A stretch of DNA of 64,000 nt from Cyclaneusma minus. Taxonomy: Eukaryota > Ascomycota > Leotiomycetes > Marthamycetales > Marthamycetaceae. Made by a program: the position numbers and the translations under genes. The notes under the pieces are model-generated. The model was not told where the DNA came from and searched no databases. It was given only the letters and a program-made list of their open reading frames with translations. The DNA lies in the NCBI GenBank assembly GCA_037179335.1, contig JAKZHN010000017.1:434001-498000 (forward strand), written 5' to 3'. Shown here piece by piece: positions 38,150 through 50,000 of the stretch (the first letter of the stretch is position 1; the number at the start of each line of letters is the position of its first letter).

Positions 38150-41100
38150 TCACGAACCTCCACCCCCGATCAGATGAATACAGTTGCCCAACAAGATCGC
38201 TGCCTCGTGTAGCAGCTCCCAGCGCGTCTTCTCAAACGTCGTCTTCAGCACCGTCAGAAGACCCGAACACCCATTAAAGCCCTTCACCTCCTTCAGGTCC
38301 TCGGGGGCCCCAACCTTGCCCAGTCTCCTCAGATACAGATGCATATCCCTGACCTGGGCATTAAAATCATCATGCGGCGGAACCGCTCCCGTATGCGCCC
38401 CTTCCAGGGCAATAGCATAAGACCACACAATCAGCGCTGCAAAGTAAAGCACCCAAGGACGGTTGAGCAGCACGTCGTCGCGTGCTGAGTACGTGTAAAT
38501 GTAATTGTACTCGTTGCTGTCGTCAGGGAGCAGCACCATGCTGAGGAATCGCAGCGCATAGTAGGTCGCATCCCTCGCCCTCGCCAATCGTACCCAGTCG
38601 TCCATCCGCCTCACCACACCAGCTAGATCCTGCGGATAAATCGTACGGCCCAGCAGCCGTTTCGCTCTCGCAAAAATCTGACAGTCGACGACGTCAACAT
38701 GCATCGCCATGTGCGCCAGATGATGCAGCACAATCCGGCTTTCAAACACAGCATTGTCGTCCTTGCGGGCTGGATAGTAGGGCCCGGGAAAGGCTTCGGG
38801 AGACAGCGATTGGTCAAAGTCGTTCTTCCAGAAATCGAAGGCTTTGATGAGGGCGACTCGCCATCTGTCGCGGGCCCCGAGTGCACCGGACACGCCTAGC
38901 GAGTTGATGTGAAGATCTCGCTGGTTCATGTGCCAGCTCACGCTCAGCAAACCAGCCATCAAGATCGTGCGGCCAAAGGAATTGGTGCGTACTTCTTTGC
39001 CTTGCAGGGTCTTTTTGAGGCCTTCAAGGAATGAGATGGCCTTGACGCCATTGGACGTCAGGTTTGCCTCGAGTCGCCCGACTTCAGCGCCCGATGTTGC
39101 CGACCACAGGTTCTCGTCGCAGGGCAAGGGAATTCGCACCTCGTGAGCTACCATCACTACAGAATGGCCAAACATGGTCGCGTGCGTTGAGTCTATAACG
39201 AACGCAGCAAACGCGGCTCGACGAGTCGCTTCATTAATAACCCAGTGATGCCACCATTCGTCAGGGCTAGTAACCCCAGATGTGGAAGAATGTCTCGATC
39301 CATTGACACCATGTTTGCCGTCATCTCCTGCTTTGACTGTCAGTCATCTGTGTCTTCGCATTTCCCTAACGAAGACCGGTATGATCGGGTTGATCAACTT
39401 GGCACAGACGGGAGTCTACTTACGGCCACTAGCAGGCGAATCCAGAGCAGATCGACCCAAAAGAGAACTGCCACGACGCATCAAGGTAATGGTGGTAGCG
39501 TGATGAATGTGTGCTCGCTCATGCAGAGCACGAGTCGAATACATCTTCTCGTAGATCTCCAGGAGCAACGCGGCTTGGAAGATCCACAGCTTGGCAGGCG
39601 GCCGAAAGTCAACATGACTGAAAATTTCCCATCTAATGTGCCAAGCAAGAAAATTGGCCAGTTCAGCACCAAGCTGAGTGATACGATAACCATGCACTCT
39701 GTCGAGACAAGAAGCGCCGATAGCCATCATCGCCATCAAGAGAATGTCAGGTGTGTTGTCCGGAGAGAAAGTCGGCCTGTGTACTACTCGGGGTCAGCTG
39801 TGAGACATTGAATTCAGAGAAGAAAACTTACATATTGGAAGCTGGTAGTGGAAGTGAACCCAGTACGACCCAATATATGTCTGCATCATCTTTCTGCTCA
39901 GCATATGTTCATCGTTCGTGCGATCACCTTCAAGCAAAGCGTCCTTTTGCTTTGCAACTGGGGCCTCATCGGTTTCATTGAATCTTATCTTGATCAAATC
40001 CACGATTTCCTGGCTCTTCTCTTCGGAAATGACGTTCTCTGGCAAATTGGTGTCCAGAAGACTTGTGACAGCCATAGGATGTTGCTGAACAGGTGCTGGA
40101 AAAAATCCAGGGAAATTCATGTCATTGGCGAAGTATGTTGGATATTGACTTATCTCGTCATTGTAAACACTAGAATGACATCAGTAAGAGATACTCGGAC
40201 ACTCAAGACGGGACTCCTCGAACACAGTTGGCTCCAAACGGAATTTCACATAGTGGGGACTCAAAAAGTACGAGGGCACTCACCCGGGATATGCTTGTGG
40301 ACCGAGGCTGGGCTGTGCAATTTGCGGGTCGTGGAACAAGTAGGCAATGAAATCATTTGCCATCGCAAAAGGAGAGCGACTGTAGCCTTCGCCACCAAAC
40401 ACAGGCAGAGTATTTGCTGGAGCCGACATGTGATCTAACATCATGTAATCAGGCCCTGACTGCTGGCCATGACTCGAATCGTAGGACTCCATGCTCGCAG
40501 AGTGGACTGGCGGATGCGGCGAGCGTGAATGGAAATCTTCAACAGTTCGAGATGTTGTAGTTGGTGCAGTAGAAAACCCAGAGGGTGGAAGTGTGAAAGG
40601 GGCAAAGTTTTGAGTGCTCACGTATGGAGCCTCGTTCTGAGACTGTGGATGTTGATCCTGAGATGCAGCATGAGCCGGAGACGCTCGGGAATGAGGTACT
40701 GGATGGCCATGAGATGCATTTTGCATGTTGTCTAGGTGTATCAGCTTAACTTCAGGCACCGAATCGAAGATGGGATCCGAGAAGACTTACATGCAGCATT
40801 GGGCTGTAGATTGGAACGGACGTTATCGACAACGCTGAAACTTTGATGACTTTGATCTTTCTTCGGATTTGACACTTTTCGTGGGACATCTCGGGTCGCA
40901 GGAGAGATCTGATCGCTATTTGTCCGTCTGAAACCACCTTGCTGTGAAAGTGTGTTGTCCTTGGGACTGGCAACTGATTCCGAAGGTGTAAATGCCACTG
41001 AAGACGATGTGAATGTTGTTTGATGCGAAGTGGTCGGCGAAAATGGGCTGAAAGATGAGTCAGGAGGATATCTGAGCTGAGCAGCACGAAGATTATTGGC

Positions 41101-41705
41101 AGTCTGATTTGGCCTCGCAGACTCCGGTGATTTAGGGCTTTCAGTCGATGCAGGGCTCTGGATCGATAAGAGCTGTACTCCATTGGATACAGGAGATGCA
41201 AGAGATGAGTTACTCATCAGGGACTCTCTCCGTTGCAGCTGGGACCCCCTGGCTGTGTGGCGTTCTTGATGGCGAGCACGCAAGTCTGATCTCACGAAAG
41301 TTCGCTGACAATCGGGGAATTCGCAGTTAAATATCTGCTTTGGGGCGTGGTTCAGTTGGTGTCGGTGGCTGTGAACATTAGCTAGGCTCCAGGTATCGAT
41401 CAGTTGACGTGATGAGATAGCACATACAGATGCTCTGCTCTGGAATAGCTCTTGCCGCATCCCTCGGTCGGGCATGGGAACTTTTTGTCTAGCCCCTTTC
41501 GACTTCTCCTTCGCTTCCGCGACGGTTCATCACCGCCCGGTGGTGATCCCGCCTCACTACCCTCCCGATCACCCATGTCAACGCCTTCCATGCTCGCATC
41601 ATCGTCAACGTGATCATGCTCTCTACTTCTTCTTCGGCCCCGAGGCTTATCATCGCCTTCCTCATACTGCTGGCTCTTCACTACTGGACGCTGGTATTGC
41701 GCCAT
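38150..41705 (-). CDS. C2H2 zinc-finger / fungal-specific transcription factor (1059 aa, six exons)
   Basis: Exons 41428-41705, 40791-41368, 40284-40731, 39832-40169, 39424-39783 and 38150-39327. All five introns (59, 59, 114, 48, 96 nt) have GT..AG ends and preserve frame. Two adjacent Cys2His2 fingers of spacing CX4CX12HX3H lie at about 76-100 and 106-130, preceded by a basic RKRRRSRK nuclear signal. Residues 130-430 are Ser/Pro/Gln-rich and probably disordered. From about 530 comes the fungal transcription-factor middle homology region: YWVHFHYQLPILHRPTF, then MAMMAIGAS, then TRRAAFAAFVID. This domain order (N-terminal paired fingers plus fungal_trans) is shared by a widespread Pezizomycotina family resembling yeast Klf1/Zas1-type regulators. 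Targets cannot be inferred. The last intron has two usable acceptors 9 nt apart (39328 or 39337). Confidence 0.9.
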
Positions 41706-43543
41706 TGGGACGTATTCGCCTGAGACTGCTCAAGAAGAAGAACTGGGACTCCGGACTGCTCCGACTGGGTTCGAAATCTTCCCTTGGTGGAAGAAGCACG
41801 GATTGTCACGGAACCTTGACACTCAAATGGAACAACCTCCACCCGTCAGACACCCTGCATGCTCGATAACACAAAGCCGACCATTGAGCTGTACTACCAG
41901 CTGGCTGTGCGCTTGATAGGTTTCGAGCAAAAGGGGTATGTTGGAGAATATCAGGTCCTTTGAAGAGATCAGCATCATTGTCATTGCCTTCGAAGTAAGA
42001 CCTCGGTGGGATCTTGAGATAGTGCCTTAGCTACAAAGTAGATATAACGAGAGCACCGTGTGTAGCCAGTTGCTAAAGATGGAAAACTGAGGAGGTCCGG
42101 GTCTGACGAGGAGAACAAGCGAGGCAAACATTCGGACCAAACAGATGGTTCCGTACAAAGCAACATACACTATACTAAAGAAGAAAGGGGTACGGGGGAC
42201 GCTGGACAGAAGATGAGGCAATGCTCACAGCGTGGCTAGACGAGAGGTGAAGGGGAATCGGGCCCCTAAGATTCTCGCCGTTGGGCGGGCGGGCTTTAGC
42301 GGCTGGACGGCGTCCTGGCAGAGCACGGGTAGATCGGCGACGGGTAGGGCCGAGGCGAACTCAGGGCGACTTGCAAGGAACTTTGGCGTTTGACTGGGGA
42401 AAGCGTGGATCTGGAAGGCTTCTGGAAGCTTTCCTCGCCAGATTCGGGGGTTTCTGGCGCTGGAAGCGTGGGGAAGACGGACTTGGGGCTTGGGGGAGTG
42501 GGATGGATACTGGACGAAGCGGGCGGACTTGGGATGCGAAAAGGTGGGGGAGCACAGCGGCAGGCTGGGCAGTATATACCCGGGCCCCTAGGACTGACGG
42601 TACGGTGCGAGTGTGACTCGAGAGAGCTCCCGGAGGGGAGATGGGCGATGGCGGGCCGGGGCCTGCGGTCACAGCAGTGACTGATTGATTGTGTCTGTAG
42701 GTAGCGTTGGCTCAGGGCTGTACGTAGCTTGGGTGCTTGGCAGCCGGCAGAAGTTGAGCGATCACCTCTCGCCGCGAGAGAAGGGCGCAATGACGACAGA
42801 GCTGACTATCGCGCAGCAGCGAGCACCACTGGTCGCACACTTGAGGGCAGATATTGCAGGCCGGCGCTGAGATTAACTGGAGGTCGGCGCATCCTGAGAG
42901 AAGGAATCCGCAAACTCATATGGCCAGGGCCTCGCTCGATCAGGACCAGGCTGCAGACACGGTGCAGGCTGAATAGTGGGGAATGGCGACTGGATGCTCA
43001 GTTTCAATTGCTCACATATGCTCATATGTAACGATAGCGCGCCCCGCTGGTGGGACAGACCAAGCCGCGACAACTGAACATAAGGAACCAAGCCCAAGGG
43101 ACCAACCTAAAAAGCCCACCGGCTGCATCCAGCGCCAGACCCGGGCCGATACTGCAAGTCGCGTTGGAAAGTCATGATGTTGCAAGAGAAACACGAGGCT
43201 CAGCCAAGGGCGATCCATGCCACTCTACCAACACGCTGCATCCAACCGCCGGACAGCAACATCGAATGCCTTCAACTTTCCCCATCACCGGGGCCCATCG
43301 TCTGTCAAGTCCGCGCGCCCTTTTCCACATCTGTGCGCAGCTTATTTAGCCCCAAAAAGTGATCGTCACATTTCTGTCTTTGCAAGCGACCTCGACACTG
43401 AGGAGCACGTCCATGTCGTCTCCAAGCCCCAGCCTCCACACCTCCAGCTTCCAAGCCGCCGAGCCGGGCGAGCCCTGCGGCAATTCTCCACATCGGCGAT
43501 CATCAATCTGCGCCCAGTGGCCCACAAGATCCCAGCCGGCGAC
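41706..43543. other. Intergenic between divergent genes, no gene recognised
   Basis: Separates the minus-strand transcription factor from the plus-strand unknown gene and presumably contains both promoters. It is GC-rich around 42250-42700, with overlapping open frames in five frames (for example 42281-42616), which is the expected effect of high GC rather than coding. No motif stands out. Confidence 0.4.
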
Positions 43544-44722
43544 ATGAGCACTCGCGAGGCTGGCTCACCGTTAACCTCGCAGTATGTATACTCGAATGTT
43601 TCATTTCGATGCAGAGTTTGGACTCTTTTCTTTGTCACTGCTACGGCAAGTTGCGCTTTTCTTGTCGGTTGTCTCATGTTGTACTTTTCATGTATGTTTG
43701 CACACTCCTGTATGGTACTTGAAGTTGAGGCACAGTAACATCCCGGCGGGGTCAGGAACTTTCTTCATCTCCGGTTGTTGCAGGGGAGTCTCCTTCTACC
43801 ACAGGCTCAAATGGCGAAGACAGGAATCCAGGCCCCCTACTAGCACCATCAGTCATCCACGAGGAGGTTGCTTCTCTCCTAAGCGCACGAGGCTCGTGAA
43901 AAGGGACAGAGGCGCGCAATTGGTGGCAGCACAGCTTGTGACATGTTGTACCGCCAATCTCATGGACGGCTCCCGACCGTACCACAGGGTCTGCGTTCCA
44001 TCGTCGTGAGAATGCAGTGGTGGAAGCGCGGGTCGAGATCATAGAGAAAGAAACAGCGGAAATATACCCGAATCACTTTGACGAGCACCAGACTTCGGAG
44101 ACGGAGCTTCGACAGAGAGCAAGCCGAGAGGATTATGCAGCCCTCCGGCACTATCTGTCTGCGCATCGGCGTATTCTCCCGAACGATACGCATTTGCGTC
44201 GACATATCTACGGATAGGGCGACGGGGCTGGAAGCTGCATATCAAGAGAACAGGCTGAAGTTGGGCTTGATGGACAGAACCAATCATCAGATGTGAGTTC
44301 TGAGGGTGAGACACGACTGGACTTTGCTATTCCTAGCCCCTGTCTGTGGAGACTGGAGACCGTAACCAACTTCAATAAAGAGCCGCTTCCGATACCTAGG
44401 GCGGAATCGGATCCGAAGGATTGGGGACGATGTAAGGTGTTGTGAATTTCTTCCGATTGTTCGAGCGACTCGGGTCCAATCATTTGATTGTTTTCTCCTG
44501 AGTACAGGTTCACTGGGTAGCCGTAAGAGGAGGCACCAGACGCCCGGATTTGCAGAAGCATCGGGTGAAGAAGGAACGATAGCTCTGCAATGTCTTGGCA
44601 CGGAACAATTACCGCCGACCCAGCCTTACAAAACGTCATTAGGGTATGCACGCCTCGCGCAACTTGGTCTCCGGCTTTTTGACAACTCACATACCTGCCA
44701 TTGTGAAACGCCAGAGAAATGA
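43544..44722 (+). CDS. Unknown protein gene, probably frame-damaged or with unresolved exons
   Basis: Several plus-strand segments look coding, but they do not join cleanly. A possible start is at 43544 (MSTREAGSPLTS, then donor GTATGT at 43582). One segment after acceptor TTGCAG (about 43784) reads ESPSTTGSNGED and EEVASLLSARGS. A long helical, Glu-rich segment follows acceptor CACAG (about 43988-44213; ENAVVEARVEIIEKETAEIY). Its frame stops at 44214-44216, but continues one base shifted as LEAAYQENRLKLGLMDRTN to a GTGAGT donor (44294). Two later segments are CLWRLETVTNFNKEPLPIP and, after a TACAG acceptor (about 44510), a frame ending at 44722 (RKRRHQTPGFAEASGEEG). Exon phases conflict at two joins, and one single-base shift is needed near 44210. 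Either the gene is decayed, the sequence has indels, or my exons are wrong. No family is recognised. Confidence 0.4.
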
Positions 44723-44800
44723 TCTTCTCACCTGCAGTCTAGCCTCACCACTATTGCGAAACGGCGAGTACGCGCTCCGAGCGATCCTACGCAAACCAAC

Positions 44801-45465
44801 ATGCCTCCCAAGCAGGCGCGCGCCGCGCCCGACGAGTCGCGCTCAGAAGCATCAAGCACGAGAGAGAAACCTGCGAATCCAGCTATCCACGCTCTCAACG
44901 GAAAGGGCAGACGCAACGGGAACGGCGCAAGCTCTTCGCGCGACGTGTCGCATGCTGGACCTTCGAGCGCGCATGCTCAGGGGGCAGCTACTGGCGGCGC
45001 AGGCAACTTGAGTACCCCTGACGGACCCGGCGGAGTAAGTTCTTAAAGCTTCTACGGCTTTGCAAGAGAGTCGCTGACAAGATCCTCGATAGATCCAGTG
45101 GTCGTCATTTGACGCGTCAGTTCTCCATGCCTATCGCCATGCTTATCGACTGAACACACCGGCGGCTTTCAGCAACTCCTATAACCAACTCCTGCTTTCG
45201 AGATCTTCGTTTGGGAAAATGTCGCCGACAATGGCGAGGAAGAAGGAGCAGAGACGACAGGGCAAAGAGCAGTTGGCGAGCGCATGCCGGAAACACTTTA
45301 ATGGCCTGGGGATCCAGGAGAACGAGGTGGTAGTAGACTTTTTGTACAAGATACGGTTTCAAGGTCGGTTGAAGCCCCCTATTTGACATGCTCGATAGCA
45401 TTGAGCTGACTTGTTGCGCAGACAAGAAATTCCGCATGCGCTTTGGGCCTAACCGCCCTCGATAA
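44801..45465 (+). CDS. SAP30: SAP30-like Sin3-binding subunit of histone deacetylase complex (182 aa)
   Basis: Exons 44801-45034, 45093-45363 and 45422-45465; introns of 58 nt each, phases 0 and 1. The first 78 residues are basic, Ser/Ala/Gly-rich and disordered. Exon 2 starts with IQWSSFD, and from about residue 85 to 178 the protein matches the SAP30 Sin3-binding domain: LHAYRHAYRLNTPAAFSN, then the TMARKKEQRRQGKEQLA helix, KHFNGLGIQENEVVVDFLYK and, across intron 2, DKKFRMRFGP. SAP30 tethers Sin3 to the Rpd3-type deacetylase in nuclear co-repressor complexes. The size is normal for the short filamentous-fungal form, which lacks the animal zinc finger. The donor of intron 2 (GTCGGT) is weak, but the frame and the family sequence support it. 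Confidence 0.85.
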
Positions 45466-45973
45466 CGACTTGATGAGCATTGTCGGTGTTCTGCTTGGCG
45501 GAGTTTTGGCGCAAAAGGGGCATTTTGTGACCAACAGGATGGCAGGGCCGAATACCCACTGGATCGAGCTATTCCGTATCGCTGCATTGCGTACATGACA
45601 GAGTAATGTCAAGTTGGAGGTATGATGGATAGCTGCTGTGCCAGCCAGAGCGAGAAGAATCCTAAGAAAGTGATTGATTTCCGTTAAGGAGGAAAGCTCT
45701 CTTCGTAGGAGGAAAGCTCTCACTAAATACATAGTGCTCTTCTTTGATTAGAAGAAGCACAAAGCTAAGCATACATTAAAGAGAGATACATCAGGATGAT
45801 TCTAGAGTCTATAAACAACAGAGCGAACTCCATACTGTTAGGCTAGGAACTGGCGCAGAACATATGAGAGAAACAGTCATGCATGCCTTTGCTCATTGTC
45901 CAGACACCTGAGAGTTGAACGATATCCGAGCGTCTCTGCTGGACCTTAAAACCACTTCCGATGGTGTGCGAGA
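45466..45973. other. Intergenic; possible LINE 3'-end relic
   Basis: Downstream of SAP30. It contains a 15-bp direct repeat AGGAGGAAAGCTCTC (about 45688 and 45708). At about 45795-45930 a plus-strand frame with one stop reads ELHTVRLGTGAEHMRETVMHA, then FAHCP. This resembles the Cys/His segment (CG..ET..H.L..CP) that follows reverse transcriptase in fungal Tad1-type LINEs. The relic is short, so this is tentative. The next element (from 45976) is inserted in its right side. Confidence 0.3.
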
Positions 45974-46155
45974 TACCTTAGCGTGGGGGGGGGGTTGAAA
46001 AAACCCACCAAGCATAGTTTTAAATTCAATAAACCAGTTAAAATTTTAAAAACGAGTAAAAAATTATATAAACGGTTGGCAAACTCTAATAACAATTAAT
46101 AAGCGGTCGGTGTTATTTTAAATTATTATTTAAATTATAGCAGTTTTTAAAATTT

Positions 46156-46465
46156 GCTCCAGCTCCAGCTCCAGCTCCAGCCTCCAGCTTCAAATATCCA
46201 GCTCCAGCTCTAGCCTCCGACCTCCAGCTCCAGCGCAGTAGCTTTAGCTTCAGCTTCAACACCACCACCACCACCCACCAGCTCCAACTCCAGCTCCAGC
46301 TCTAGCTCCAGCTCCAGCGCAGCAGCTTCAGCTTCAGCTCCAATACCACCACCACTATCCATCAGCTCCAGCTCCAGCTCCAGCTCCAGCTTCAGCTCTA
46401 ATACTACTACTATACCCATCAATTCCAGCTCCAACTTCAGCTTTAGCTTTAGCTGTTCTATATTT
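46156..46465. repeat. CCAGCT minisatellite, left arm
   Basis: Tandem CTCCAGCTCCAGCTTCAGCT-type units of 6 bp basic period with CAC/CAT interruptions. The apparent Glu-Leu repeat protein on the minus strand (46210-46533) is a by-product of this repeat and is not annotated. Confidence 0.9.
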
Positions 46466-46635
46466 AGCAAATCCATCTCCAGCCCTGCAGCTTCTTTGCG
46501 CGCGCTGCAGCGCATACCAATTCCCATGCACAATTTGTTTACATTATGCTAACCATATTATACCAGGCCCTTACCCTCACCCTTGCCATAGCGCATACCA
46601 GGCTGCCCACTCGGACCTCAATACACATGCACAAA

Positions 46636-46825
46636 AGCTGGAGCAGAAGCAAAAGCAGGAGCTGAAGCTGGAGCTGGAGACTGGAGCTGAAGCTGGATGT
46701 TTAGAGCTGGAGGCTAAAATTGGAGGCTGGAGCTGGAAGCTGGAGGCTGGAGCTGGAAGCTGGAAGCTGGAGGCTAGAGACTGGAGCTGGATGTTTAGAG
46801 CTGGAGCTGAATATTTAAAGCTAAA
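46636..46825. repeat. AGCTGG minisatellite, right arm (inverted relative to left arm)
   Basis: Tandem GGAGCTGAAGCTGGAGCTGG-type units, the reverse complement of the left-arm repeat. The two arms could pair to form a long hairpin. Confidence 0.9.
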
Positions 46826-47024
46826 GTAAAAAAAACTATAAGTAATTAAGGGGAACCGTCTCGAGTTTCCAAATTCGGAAACGGTTTAAAATTTGAATAA
46901 ATCATGCATGCACGGTTTTTCCAAAAAAAAAACAATTTATTATAATTTTAAATAGTTGGCAAATAGTATGCAAACTATTTATAACTAGTTTTTTCATATC
47001 CCCCCGCTCCGCTAAAGCAAGCAA

Positions 47025-50000
47025 TAAGGGGGTTTAGAATAGGGGGAAAAAACCGGTTTTTATACCTTATCGCCTTTCTAATTAGGCAAAGGGCGGCAGA
47101 AAAAATAACCGGTTTTTGCAAAAACCGATTTTTTAAAAAAGCGTATTCAAAATACGGTTTTTAAAATACCCGGTTTTTAAAAATTAGTGTATTTTAATTT
47201 GTAAATAATTTTTTGGTTTTTTTTAACTTTTATTAATATGCAAAAAAAACTATGCCCAATCCGGTAAAGCGTTTGCGGCCCGTGCGCGCGGGCCGCAATT
47301 TAATTTATATATAAATAATATGCATTATTTTATCCCTATTTGTTTCTATTTTATACCGAAATTAATTTCGCCATTATTATATTTTGCAAAATAAAAAGAA
47401 ATAAAAAAATTGGAATTTTCGAATTTAAACGCTTTAAAGGCTTTTTTCAAAGCTAATTAAAAGCGTTTTAATAATAAAAAATCGTTAAATAATTTAAAAT
47501 TAATAATAACGCCGGAAATTTTATAAATATTAAAAAATATATAAAAAGCGCTATTAAAGCTGTCCGGGATTTTATTAAAAAAATTAATTTATAGCTTTTT
47601 ACTAAAAAATAAATTATTATAAAATTTAAAATCATGCATTAAATTTATAAGGCTATTAGCAATTAAAAGGCTAATATTAATTAGGGTTTTAAAAATAATA
47701 ATTAAATTAATCGCAATAATTATATATTTTAAAATAAACATTAATATTTAAAATATTTAGCTGCTAATTATTTATTTTCAAAAAAAATTCAACTATAATA
47801 TTGGTATTTTTATTAATTTTTAGCCATTTATAATTTTTAAACCAATATTAAATCCGATTTCTTTTACCAAAATCGCTTAATATAATAAAATTCGAAATTG
47901 CAGTATGTTAAAGCTATAAAGCGAGAAAAAAAAATGGATTTTATAGCGCTATACGTTTTAAAACCAATATTAATTATATAAATATATAAAATAAAAATTA
48001 GTTTAAAAAATTAATAAAAAAAAGATTTTTAATTTAAAAAAGCCTTTTAAATTAATCCGTATATTAAAAATACCCCGCTTTTATATAATTTCAAAGCCTT
48101 TTAATAATACTGTAAATAATAACGAATTTTAAAATATAAAGAATTTAAAATAAAAATCTGCTTTAAAAATTGATTTTATTATTAATAAAAAATACAATCC
48201 TATTAAAAAAAAATTAGCCAATGATATTTGCTATTTAATTTATTAAAAAATGCTAAAAAGCGCAAAAATATTGAAATTATAACGCTAATATTATATAATA
48301 AAAAAATTATAATACTATAAATTTTTAGCGCTTTTTTTAAATAGAGCGGGAAAACAACCAATAGGCTTTAAAAGCCCGCTAAGCTATTTATTATAAAAAA
48401 ACAAAAATTAATAAAAAATTAATAAAAGTTAATAATTAGCGCAATTATAAGCTAGAATTTAAAAATATTAATATAAAAAGCGCAAAAAAAGCGTTAAAAG
48501 CAATATGCAAAACGTATACGTTTGCTAAAAATTAAGCTAAAAAAATTAAAAAATTATTAATAATAATTTAATTTAAATTAATGCTATTAAATTTGCCTGC
48601 TTGATTAAATAATTTGGTGTTTTAATATATATATATATATATTTTTAGGCAAATCCAATTTTTCTAGCCGTTTTTTAGTTTTATTTTTTTATTTTTATTC
48701 TTTTTGTATTTTTTTTCGCTTTTATTTTTTCCCCTAATAATTATTGTAAATTAATAGCAAATTATATAAAATATAGCAAGCAATTATTTATTAAATAGCT
48801 ATTTGAAATTATAGCTTGCTATAAATATAATTATATAATGCCTTTAAATTCTGCCAGCAATTTTTAAGCTATGCAAAAATATATTTAATATTAATTTATA
48901 TATTTAATAAATAATAATTGAATTTTTTATTATTTAATTTAAAAATCGCTAATTATTTATAAAAAGAAATACAATATTTTAAAATTAAATATATTAAATT
49001 ATTAAAAAAATACTTTTTAAAGCTAAAAAGCATTTTAAAATATTTGCAAATTAATAATTGTCTGTAAAGTTTTATATAGTTTTTTTAATTAGCTATAAAT
49101 ATAATATAAAATTTTATTATTTATTAATTTATTAATTTTAATTATTATCTAGCTGTTAAGGCTATGCAATAATAACTAAGATAATAAATTAAGCAGGGCT
49201 AAAAACCTTAAAATGCCAGGTTTTTCCGAAAAGAATTAGGACCTTTTTGGGCGAAAACTATTTTAACATTTTTTTATTAATAGCGATGGGAGTTTTTGGT
49301 TATAAATAAATTGCGGGCCTATAAAGCTCTAATAGTGCTATGCTTTTAAATTTTGCTATTGCCAATATTATAATTATTAATTTAAAGGTTCGCCAAAAAA
49401 AACCAGGTTTTTATACCTATACCATTTTTTAAGCCAGTTTTTTTTATCCGGCTAAATCCCTTTTTGGTTCTAATTAAAGCCCAGCTTTTCCCGCCTTTCT
49501 TTTATATATATATATTTTAATATGATTTTTTTTGGCTGGTTTTTAATTACCAATATAAATTCTAAAGCCCCTATTTAAATAAAATACCAAAAAAGTATTA
49601 TTAAGCTTAGGCTAAATTAAATTTATTATTTTTTATAAATTTTAAATTATTACCAGCTGGTATTTAAAAAGCCACCGGCTAAAGCCTTTTTATTTAAATA
49701 AAATAAAATAGCTATTAATAAGCTTTAAAATTAATAACCACCTTTTAAAAAAAGAAAAACGGGCTAATTTATTTAAAAAACGGATGCTATATATAGGTGG
49801 CGAATTTGGCCTTATACCCTTTTTTTTTAAATGAAACATCAAATTTTAAAAATCAAATTTTAAAGCCCCATTATTTATAGCCCGGCCTGGCTCTTTTTTT
49901 AGCTCTAAGCGCTTTTTGGCCCTTTTTTCCGGTTTTAAAGGTTTTAAATTAATGCGCTATTTTAAAATTCGCTATTTTAATTATAGCCCTTCTTTTATTA

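Larger units (their letters stand above)
45974..47019. mobile_element. 1-kb TIR element with inverted minisatellite arms
   Basis: The left end is TA then CCTTAGCGTGGGGGGG (45974 on), followed by GTTGAAAAAACCC. The right end is TTTTTTCATATCCCCCCGCTCCGCTAAAG (ending 47017), the reverse complement of the same terminus. The right target dinucleotide is CA rather than TA. Next to both ends is a stretch of destroyed AT-rich sequence. The middle has CCAGCT-rich arrays on the left (46156-46465), AGCTGG-rich arrays on the right (46636-46825) and about 170 bp of ordinary sequence between, so the element is a large imperfect palindrome. No transposase. It shares its terminal octamer with the MITE at 16.9 kb. 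Confidence 0.6.

Noticed and set aside
42281..42790. Overlapping frames of 100-164 codons on both strands
   Set aside because: High GC removes stop codons in all frames; none shows protein-like texture.
46210..46533. Frame encoding Glu-Leu repeats
   Set aside because: By-product of the CCAGCT minisatellite inside a transposon-like element; no start context or partner exon.
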